A stretch of DNA of 6,778 nt. Source: CAYPIE01 sp964410665 (GTDB taxonomy: Bacteria; Planctomycetota; Planctomycetia; Gemmatales; Gemmataceae). The position numbers and the translations under genes were made by a program. Positions 1-5,768 of the stretch are shown one piece after another. The notes below the pieces were generated by a model that searched no databases, was not told where the DNA came from, and worked only from the letters and a program-made list of their open reading frames with translations. Location: the NCBI GenBank assembly GCA_964410665.1, contig CAYPIE010000174.1, forward strand, positions 1 through 6,778, written 5' to 3'. The stretch's first letter is position 1; every line of letters begins with the position of its first letter.

Positions 1-298
1 CCGTCGATGTCCTTGAACGCATCGTCGGCACTGCGCAAGGTCAGTGTGTAGTCCCCCGCCGCCAGCGGACCACCGGTCGCCACAAACTCAAAGCTTGTGC
101 CATCGGCGCTCACTACCAGCGATCCCGCCACGTCGCCGTCGGGGCCGGTCAGCACCAGATCCGGATCACCCAGGGCACCATCTTCGTAAAGGTTCAGCAC
201 CGATACGTCGGCCGCCTTGGTCAGCGCAAATGCCACCCCGCTGGTCGTCGGAGTCGTGCTTTCCACCGCGAAAACGGTCGGGGCTTCGTCGATGAACG
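1..298. repeat. 298-bp terminal direct repeat, left copy
   Basis: Bases 1-298 match 6481-6778 exactly, base for base, at an offset of 6480. The repeat begins at the first base of the window and its partner ends at the last base. This is what a circular contig with an overlapping end looks like, or any window one unit plus 298 bp long cut from a perfect tandem array. On the minus strand it encodes about composite residues 1596-1694, from the end of the DNRLRE-type module into the following Ig-like module. Confidence 0.99.
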
Positions 299-3200
299 TA
301 TAGACAACGCTCAGCTGAGGACGCAGTACGGGGTCTGCGCTCTCCGAGGAGGCCCAGGACACGGGGTCCGCGCTGGTCCCCGTGAAGGCCCAGCCGTAGT
401 TTTCCTCGCCCGCCAGCCAGGCCAGGATGTCCTCGGTCACATCGATTGTCTGGGTGCCGACGCTACCACTGAAGCTGCGCAACACCTCGGTGGCATCCAC
501 CCCGTCGGCCTGGATGCCGGGGGTGTCGTTGAACGGTGCCTCACCCAGAGCATTCCAGGTGATCGTCGACTGGTCCCACGGCTGCAGCAGCCGGTGCATG
601 TTCACCGTATCCCCTGGATCGGTGATCGTTAAGGATAAGGTTGCGGAGAAGATGTTGGCGTCCATGGGAATCTGACCGGCACCGTCGCCGAACAGATCAC
701 TGAACTGGGTCAGCGCCTGCACCCCGCGGGCGATCCTACCGTCGACGCTCACGATCCCACGGTCGCGGGTGAAGTCGGCAAGCCCCAGTTCGCGGATCCC
801 GGGCACCGGCAGGTCTTCCGTGAAATTCCCGGTACCGCCCGAGTCCCACACGTCCACAACCGGCACCGTCGATTCAAGCGTCCACTCCCACTGACGCGTG
901 GCGATCAGGTTCAGGGCCCCGGTGACGGTGCCCGGTCCTCCCGCCGTCTTGTAGGTCACCGTGGTGATGTCGCCATCGACACCGATCCCCTGGCTGTCGT
1001 CACCGATCAACCGGAAGTCCGCATCAAAGCCGGTCGCAACCTTATCCCCGGGGGCGTAGAAGGCCTCGCCGCTCGAACCGCCGCCGTTCTCGAAGTAGAG
1101 GAACTGGAAGGCGTAATTACCAGCCGTCAACGTCACCGCGGCAAGGTCGGTGGCGTTACCACGCGGGTTTTCGAAGCGGGTGATCTCCTCATCGGGCATC
1201 TCGAAGGTGCCGTTCTGGTTGAGGTCGATCATCAGCAAGGTGCCGTCGTCGGTGTTGGTCCCGAACGTATAGGTGCCGTCGGCGGCGACCACGAGGGTAC
1301 CGCTGGCGACGAAGATATAGTCGTTCTGTGCGCCCGGAACGGTCCCTGGCAGCGGCAGGTTTTCGGAGAACTCGCCCAGGTTGCCGCCCCCTTCGCGCAC
1401 ATCGACGACCAGCAGGGTGGTCGACACGGTTTGGTCCATGTCGAGCGGGCCGTTGGCGATCAGATCATCCGCGGCGGCTAGGCTGTCGATCTGGGTCCCG
1501 GAGGCCGCCTTGAAGAAGTCGACGGGGACTTCCCCGCCCGCGACGGCGATGCCCTGGCTGTCGTCCCCGATCAGCCGGAAGTCATCGTCGACGACCGTCT
1601 TGACACCCGGGGCGTAGAAGAACTCACCGGCAGAACCGCCGCCACGTTCGAAGTACAAGAACTCAAAGGCATAGTCCCCGGCGGTCAGTGTCTGCGTGGT
1701 CAGGTCGGTTGCCGTACCCCGGAGCACGTCGGAGACGATCACGTCGTCCTCGGCCTCGAATGTGCCGTTCTGGTTAAGGTCGATCCGGAGCCGGGTACCG
1801 TCATCGGTGTTGACGCCGAAGGTGTAATCGCCGTCTGCGGCGACCTGCAGGGTCCCGGAGGCCACGAAGACATAGTCATCAATCCCGCCCGTGGGGGTCG
1901 GTGCATTGGTTGGATCGGCATCCTGGGCACCGATGTAGGTCTCACCAGCACCGGAGCCGTTTTCCTGGATTTCGACGTCCTGTTGCAACGCCAAGGACAC
2001 CCCCGCACCCGGGGTGAACAGCCGCCAAGTGTCCGGGTTATCGATGCCACCGAACGGGTTGCCCTGAGCCGTCGCGTCGATGATCGCACCCGCTTCGATG
2101 GCGACATAGACAATGGTCTCGACGGGGAGGCTTGCGGCGGGATCGATGGTAATCGAATTTCCGTCGGCCACCACCAAGCCGGATGTTACGTCGATTTGTT
2201 CAATCAACGCATCGGTGTTCAGATCCCTCAGCTCGATGTTGCCTGTCCCGAGCGCGACGGGCTCATCAAAGGTGATCACCAGGTTCGTATCCGGGTCGAC
2301 CTCCGTGCTGAGATCGGCGGGCGTAAAACTCTCGACCACCGGTGGCGTCAAGTCCTGACTGCTGAAGGTCAACTCCCCTGGTGCGATGCCCGCGCTGAGG
2401 TTGCCGAGCAGCCCCCCCGCGGTGATCTGGAGGTTGTCGATGGCAAACCAGGCATCATTATCGAAGTCGACCAGGCCGAAGCGTAACTGCATCGTGCTGG
2501 CCCCGTCCGGAAGAGTCACATCCAAACTAAGCAGTTCATCGATGCGATCAAGAGACAGATCTCCTCCGCTGTTGGCGGTGGTCAGCTCTTCGACGAGCTG
2601 CCAGTCACCCCCATCGAAGCGGACTTCCACGGTGCCCCGCTGAGCCATATACGGCCGGTACATCGAGTTGAAGGTTACGTTGACGTTCGTCACGATCCCG
2701 TCGGTGGGAATCTCCGGTGTGACCAGGAAGAACTGGCCGCTGTCGTCGGGGACGTTGAAGGTCGGGAAGTAAGCGTCCGCGTCCGCTGCCGCCACATTGT
2801 TGACACCGCCGGTCCATCGGCCGCGGTCCTGGTTACCTTGCTGGTTGATCCAGAATACCTCGTCCAGAACGGTCCAGCCGAAGAACTCTTCGGCACCGCC
2901 TGCAGGCGCTGCCTCGCCGGACCACCCGAGCAACTGGCCGCCGGCCTGGGCATCGTCAAGGGTGGCGAAGTCACGGTCGGGCCGAATCGCTTCCGGTTTG
3001 GGGAACGGGATGTCGACGTCGAAGGTCCCGTTGCCGTCGTTTTCGTGGAAGTCCACAAAGTCCGCCGAAATGGTCCACGGGTAGAAGAACTCCAGCGGGA
3101 CCTCGCCGGCGAGCACCGAATCGGCGATATCCAGGTTCGGGACCTGCACCCCCAGCGTCTTGTAGTTAGTCGCAGTGAACGGAGCGGCCTTACCGACCCC

Positions 3201-5081
3201 CTGGCTCGGGTCGCCGACTAACACGAAGTCGCCGTCGAAGGCGTCCTTATCGCCGGGGGCATAGAAGAGCTCCACCGACGCGCCACCGGCACGCTCGTAG
3301 AAGATAAATTCGAACGGGTACGTCTCACCCTCTTCCAGCGTGATCGGGTCGGAGAGCGTCACCGTACCGATCGGAGCATTGACCCGGAACTCGTACAACG
3401 GAATCAGACCGTTGCCGAGGTCCATGCTGAGTCGGGTACCATCGTCCGACCGTGACCCGAAGGTGTAAACGCCCCCCATCCCGGGCTCCACCTGCAACTC
3501 ACCGGTCACCCGTAGGACAAAGTCGTCTTGGATCCCGGGTCGGACCAGGTCATTGTTGGCTAGCGGGCTGTCGCGCAAGATCAGTTCTACCCCTTCAAAG
3601 TCCTCCAATAGTAGTGGGACTGCCTCGTTGAAGTTGCCCGACTGATCCCGGAACGCGCCCGGCGACATCACCAGTGTCAGCTCAGTGTTTTCGGGCAGCT
3701 CACTGGTAAGGCTGACGGTAACCATGTTGCCATCAACCACCACCTGATCCGAGGTCACATCCACACGTTCTACGACTGTGTCCACAAAATTGACGTTGTC
3801 CGTCGGCAAGCGGACGTCGATGTACCCGCCGATGCCTGCTTGCACCGGCTCATCGAATTCGATCTGGATCATGCCGTTGGTCAACGGGAAGTCTACAGAG
3901 CCATCCATCGGGGTGATGCTTACGATCTGTGGCGGGTCGGCCTCAATACCGGTGGTGCTAAAGTTCCAGTCAAAATTGGTGAGTCCGGCGAACGGGTCGC
4001 CGTTGCCGGAACTGGCTGGGAGCTCACCGGTGATCGAAACGTTGTCAAACGCCCACCAGCCATCATCGTCTTCGGCCGCGAAATTAAAGCTAATGTTCGC
4101 GGTACTCGCACCGTCCGGATTGTTCAGCGGTACCGTGATGGTCTCATTGGTGTTGCTCGGCTTGAAGTTGGCATCCCCTCCTGCCGACGACCACACCAGC
4201 ACTTCTTGTGGCGTACCACCGTCGTAGGACACCGTGATGGTTGCCGTTTGGGTGCCGTTATTGTCAATGAACCAACTCGAGTCAAACGTGAGCTCTAATG
4301 AGCCCTCGTCAGCACCACTAAGACTCAGCGCAGGGGTCGACAATGTGGCGTTAAACGTGTCACCCGGGGGCTGACTACCGATTGGGTCGGCGAACTGGTT
4401 GGTTAACGTCCACGCCCAGTTGGCCGCATCGGCCACCGCGAACGGTGTCCCTTCATCCAGCATGAACTCGTTACGCGGGCCCTCACCACCCGGTGAGATG
4501 TTCAGGAATGAGAAACCGTCCCAGAAGACTTCGTCGATGAAGCTCCAGCCATTGAACTCGTCAACACCCTGGTTCCCAGTGAAATTGCTGCTCCAGCCGG
4601 TGGGTGGCGTCAACGTGAAGTCCGAGCCATCTCCGGTCCCCGCCCCTTCGGCGGAGGTCGCTGGGCCCAGATTCAAACCGTTGAAGGTCTCATTGGTCAG
4701 CTCCTGCGTGGTGGTCAGCGAACGCACCGCTCCGGCATCAATGGTCACATACACCGGCGTCGCGACTGGCAGGTCCGCGGACGGATCGATGGTCAACGTG
4801 TCATCGGCCAGGCTGATCTGACCGGAGGTCACCGGGATCTGCTCGATGACCGTGTCGGTCGCAATGTCCCGGATGGTGATGTTGCCGCTACCGACCTCGA
4901 CCGTGCGGTCAAACTGGACCACCAGGTTGCTGGTGACGTCCACTTCCCCCGCGTTGTCCATCGGCATCAACGAGGAGACAATCGGAGCCACCGGTGTCAC
5001 GCGATCTTCGAGGTTTTGGAATTGGAGTCGACAGGGGGTTGGCTGAGGACGTTGGGAGATTTTGCGAAAGCGATTCAGCAT
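1..5081 (-). CDS. Giant modular planctomycete-type extracellular protein, N-terminal 1693 residues (runs off left edge)
   Basis: Read codon by codon, the frame stays open from the ATG at 5081-5079 to the left edge, with no stop in 1693 codons. The start is chosen because AGGAG lies 9 nt upstream and the protein opens with MLNRFRKISQ and then LEDRVTP (residues 24-30), an N-terminal motif typical of large planctomycete surface proteins. Domains follow in order: Big_5 Ig-like (33-122, 383-483, 913-1023), aromatic beta-sandwich modules ending in WWAFDNV or WFAIDN (155-352, 715-890), PA14-like modules with YTFG and (S/T)DDG motifs (about 510-628, 1060-1180, 1245-1368), and a DNRLRE-type module (about 1438-1596) with WDQSTITW at 1502-1509. 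The start of another Ig-like module follows. Big_5, PA14 and DNRLRE modules are usually adhesive or carbohydrate-binding; no catalytic module was recognised. Inferred role: secreted or surface adhesin or scaffold. The 3' end is missing here, but the last 298 bases recur at 6481-6778, where the same frame continues to a dockerin. Family assignments are by eye. Confidence 0.95.
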   Translation of the reverse strand, partial: MLNRFRKISQRPQPTPCRLQFQNLEDRVTPVAPIVSSLMPMDNAGEVDVTSNLVVQFDRTVEVGSGNITIRDIATDTVIEQIPVTSGQISLADDTLTIDPSADLPVATPVYVTIDAGAVRSLTTTQELTNETFNGLNLGPATSAEGAGTGDGSDFTLTPPTGWSSNFTGNQGVDEFNGWSFIDEVFWDGFSFLNISPGGEGPRNEFMLDEGTPFAVADAANWAWTLTNQFADPIGSQPPGDTFNATLSTPALSLSGADEGSLELTFDSSWFIDNNGTQTATITVSYDGGTPQEVLVWSSAGGDANFKPSNTNETITVPLNNPDGASTANISFNFAAEDDDGWWAFDNVSITGELPASSGNGDPFAGLTNFDWNFSTTGIEADPPQIVSITPMDGSVDFPLTNGMIQIEFDEPVQAGIGGYIDVRLPTDNVNFVDTVVERVDVTSDQVVVDGNMVTVSLTSELPENTELTLVMSPGAFRDQSGNFNEAVPLLLEDFEGVELILRDSPLANNDLVRPGIQDDFVLRVTGELQVEPGMGGVYTFGSRSDDGTRLSMDLGNGLIPLYEFRVNAPIGTVTLSDPITLEEGETYPFEFIFYERAGGASVELFYAPGDKDAFDGDFVLVGDPSQGVGKAAPFTATNYKTLGVQVPNLDIADSVLAGEVPLEFFYPWTISADFVDFHENDGNGTFDVDIPFPKPEAIRPDRDFATLDDAQAGGQLLGWSGEAAPAGGAEEFFGWTVLDEVFWINQQGNQDRGRWTGGVNNVAAADADAYFPTFNVPDDSGQFFLVTPEIPTDGIVTNVNVTFNSMYRPYMAQRGTVEVRFDGGDWQLVEELTTANSGGDLSLDRIDELLSLDVTLPDGASTMQLRFGLVDFDNDAWFAIDNLQITAGGLLGNLSAGIAPGELTFSSQDLTPPVVESFTPADLSTEVDPDTNLVITFDEPVALGTGNIELRDLNTDALIEQIDVTSGLVVADGNSITIDPAASLPVETIVYVAIEAGAIIDATAQGNPFGGIDNPDTWRLFTPGAGVSLALQQDVEIQENGSGAGETYIGAQDADPTNAPTPTGGIDDYVFVASGTLQVAADGDYTFGVNTDDGTRLRIDLNQNGTFEAEDDVIVSDVLRGTATDLTTQTLTAGDYAFEFLYFERGGGSAGEFFYAPGVKTVVDDDFRLIGDDSQGIAVAGGEVPVDFFKAASGTQIDSLAAADDLIANGPLDMDQTVSTTLLVVDVREGGGNLGEFSENLPLPGTVPGAQNDYIFVASGTLVVAADGTYTFGTNTDDGTLLMIDLNQNGTFEMPDEEITRFENPRGNATDLAAVTLTAGNYAFQFLYFENGGGSSGEAFYAPGDKVATGFDADFRLIGDDSQGIGVDGDITTVTYKTAGGPGTVTGALNLIATRQWEWTLESTVPVVDVWDSGGTGNFTEDLPVPGIRELGLADFTRDRGIVSVDGRIARGVQALTQFSDLFGDGAGQIPMDANIFSATLSLTITDPGDTVNMHRLLQPWDQSTITWNALGEAPFNDTPGIQADGVDATEVLRSFSGSVGTQTIDVTEDILAWLAGEENYGWAFTGTSADPVSWASSESADPVLRPQLSVVYTFIDEAPTVFAVESTTPTTSGVAFALTKAADVSVLNLYEDGALGDPDLVLTGPDGDVAGSLVVSADGTSFEFVATGGPLAAGDYTLTLRSADDAFKDID
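294..770 (-). other. DNRLRE-type (disaggregatase-related / CBM96-like) module
   Basis: This region encodes residues about 1438-1596. Landmarks in order are QFSDL (1459-1463), a SATLSL strand, HRLLQPWDQSTITWN (tryptophans 1502 and 1509), IDVTEDILAWLAGEENYGW and the closing LRPQLSVVYTF. This succession matches the DNRLRE pattern of extracellular proteins, some members of which are carbohydrate-binding. The canonical DNRLRE motif itself is not obvious; GIVSVDGRIARG occupies that place. The assignment rests on the pattern read by eye. Confidence 0.65.
978..1349 (-). repeat. Third PA14-like module, recent duplicate of the second
   Basis: This region encodes residues about 1245-1368. It is very close to the PA14-like module at 1542-1904. 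Shared landmarks include FVASGTL, VAADG, YTFG, TDDGT, IDLNQNGTFE, LTAG, YAF, FLYFE and DFRLIGDDSQGI. The YTFG tyrosines are residues 1086 and 1271, a spacing of 185 residues (555 bp). The following linker is also repeated in part: GEFSENLPLPG precedes this module and GNFTEDLPVPG follows it. This fits duplication of a module-plus-linker unit. Confidence 0.8.
1542..2939 (-). repeat. Internal three-module repeat, copy 2: aromatic beta-sandwich, Big_5, PA14-like
   Basis: This stretch encodes residues about 715-1180 in the same order as copy 1. The sandwich module has FGWTVLDEVFW, then PDGAST and WFAIDNLQIT. A well-formed Big_5 domain follows (913-1023), ending in NPFGGIDNPDTWRLFT. The PA14-like module (about 1060-1180) has DYTFGVNTDDGTRLRIDL and FEFLYFERGGGSAGEFFYAP. 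It aligns by landmarks with residues 155-628 but has clearly diverged, so the duplication is old. Confidence 0.75.
3198..4619 (-). repeat. Internal three-module repeat, copy 1: aromatic beta-sandwich, Big_5, PA14-like
   Basis: This stretch encodes residues about 155-628. The first module (155-352) has NGWSFIDEVFW near its start and DGAST then WWAFDNVSITG at its end. The latter resembles the end of MAM-like or choice-of-anchor J modules. A Big_5 domain follows (383-483, PPQIVSITPMDG to FRDQSGN). A PA14-like module then runs about 510-628 (VYTFGSRSDDGTRLSMDLG, FEFIFYERAGGASVELFYAPGDK). The same order recurs at 1542-2939. PA14 modules often bind carbohydrate; no specificity can be read here. Confidence 0.75.
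4716..4985 (-). other. Big_5 (bacterial Ig-like) domain 1
   Basis: This region codes for residues about 33-122 of the giant protein. It shows the Big_5 pattern: a proline-led opening strand (PIVSSLMPMD), then LVVQFDRTVEVGSGNITI, TLTIDP and VYVTIDAGAV. It is most like the third copy (2013-2345): both contain DVTSG or PVTSG after IEQI, then TIDPSADLPV or TIDPAASLPV. Such domains are usually spacers or adhesion modules in extracellular proteins. Confidence 0.75.
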
Positions 5082-5090
5082 GAGAGGCCA

Positions 5091-5095
5091 CTCCT
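5091..5095 (-). promoter_or_regulatory. Shine-Dalgarno site for the giant gene
   Basis: The minus strand reads AGGAG at 5095-5091, followed by nine bases and then ATG at 5081-5079. The spacing is within the usual range and it decides the start: the frame has no upstream alternative with equal support, and the protein then begins directly with the planctomycete-type N-terminus. Confidence 0.75.
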
Positions 5096-5127
5096 AGTTC
5101 AAACTGTTCTACCATGAAATCAATGCT

Positions 5128-5154
5128 GATATAAAAAATCGGAGAGAAGTTGAA
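5128..5154 (-). promoter_or_regulatory. Possible sigma70-like promoter of the giant gene (weak)
   Basis: On the minus strand TTCAAC (5154-5149) and TATATC (5133-5128) are separated by 15 bases that include a run of six T, partly used by the -10 candidate. Transcription would start near 5121, giving a leader of about 40 nt. The hexamers match the consensus only in part and the spacer is short, so this is a candidate by position and AT-richness, not a firm call. Confidence 0.25.
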
Positions 5155-5158
5155 GTTA

Positions 5159-5180
5159 CGCTCACCCGAGTTCGTGAGCG
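5159..5180. promoter_or_regulatory. Inverted repeat just upstream of the promoter candidate
   Basis: CGCTCAC (5159-5165) and GTGAGCG (5174-5180) form a perfect 7-bp inverted repeat around an 8-base loop. It ends 5 bp upstream of the -35 candidate. It could be a regulator binding site, or a hairpin; there is no adjacent T-run, so a terminator is unlikely. Confidence 0.35.
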
Positions 5181-5603
5181 AATACAGTACCGCTTCGAGG
5201 GATTCTCCGGTTATTGCTAAACTGGAATTTCGTGTGGATGATCATCATTCTCCTAACACAACTTTACGATATCCCTAACGCTTTCCTCACTTTAACGGGT
5301 AGGATTGCAGCGGTGCTAGATATTTCCAAGATCCACGGGATAAATTCTTCGAACCTTAACAATTCCAAATGCAATGGGATGGGATCGAATCACATACTGC
5401 TCCCAAACCAGATCGGTAACACCAGCAACAAACTGTTAAAGATACCATTTCAGAACCTACATCTTTTTGCCAATATCCTTACAGCTGCGGGCCTAAATCA
5501 GTAAAAAGATGGGTAAGCAGTTTAAGCTTTGGTGCGTTCCCTTTGCTAAGGACCCAGCTTCCAGAATCCTCGAACGCATCGCTTCCGTTTGGATGGAATG
5601 AGT
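5181..5603. other. AT-rich intergenic region without a convincing gene
   Basis: This stretch separates the terminator of one gene piece from the upstream region of the other. Sample counts give 24 G+C of 60 at 5221-5280 and 23 of 60 at 5341-5400, against 40 of 60 in coding DNA at 1321-1380. A 96-codon plus-strand frame (5214-5504) starts with TTG, has no well-placed ribosome binding site and resembles no family known to me. No tRNA, rRNA, CRISPR array or insertion-sequence end was seen. Confidence 0.7.
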
Positions 5604-5652
5604 AAAAAAATCCCATCCAGGGCGTTCCGATTCCGAACACCTTGAATGGGAT
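5604..5652 (-). terminator. Intrinsic (Rho-independent) terminator
   Basis: On the minus strand, arms at 5652-5635 and 5627-5610 pair over 18 positions with two G-U wobbles and one mismatch, around a 7-base loop. The base of the stem is ATCCCAT against ATGGGAT. Seven T follow directly (5610-5604). It lies about 117 nt past the TAA at 5769, so it should end the transcript of the dockerin-bearing gene. On the plus strand there is no T-run after the stem, so it is directional. Confidence 0.85.
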
Positions 5653-5716
5653 CATTGGTCAACGGCACCATGCTTTAGCTCGACGGACGAAGAGCTGAGG
5701 ATGGCATTTTTGCTTG

Positions 5717-5754
5717 GCTTCCCGCCACCTGACTACATTTCGATGGCGGGAAGC
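5717..5754. repeat. Perfect 11-bp hairpin in the 3' untranslated region
   Basis: GCTTCCCGCCA (5717-5727) and its exact complement TGGCGGGAAGC (5744-5754) enclose a 16-base loop. Outer arms GATGGC (5700-5705) and GCCATC (5760-5765) can extend the structure across an asymmetric internal loop. It starts 15 nt after the stop codon of the minus-strand gene. No T-run follows on either strand, so it may protect the 3' end or assist the terminator downstream; this is inference. Confidence 0.7.
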
Positions 5755-5768
5755 AGAAAGCCATCACC

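Noticed and set aside
1983..2486. Longest plus-strand frame opposite the giant gene (167 codons)
   Set aside because: It lies opposite uninterrupted minus-strand coding DNA with clear domains. The other plus-strand frames, such as 3778-4298 and 5860-6273, are likewise antisense shadows of GC-rich coding sequence.
4909..5115. Minus-strand 68-codon frame overlapping the gene start
   Set aside because: It is in a different frame from the giant protein, and its upstream ATG has no domain support. The ATG at 5081 has the AGGAG site and the LEDR motif.
5383..5410. tRNA T-arm-like sequence near GATCGAATC
   Set aside because: The flanking bases do not form a 5-bp T-stem, and no acceptor, D or anticodon arms could be found around it.
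5214..5504. Plus-strand 96-codon frame with a hydrophobic start
   Set aside because: It begins with TTG, has no well-spaced ribosome binding site, lies in AT-rich spacer where codon bias looks random, and shows no recognised domain.
5717..5754. The perfect hairpin as an intrinsic terminator
   Set aside because: Neither strand has a T-run after the stem. The structure at 5604-5652 has one and is the better terminator.
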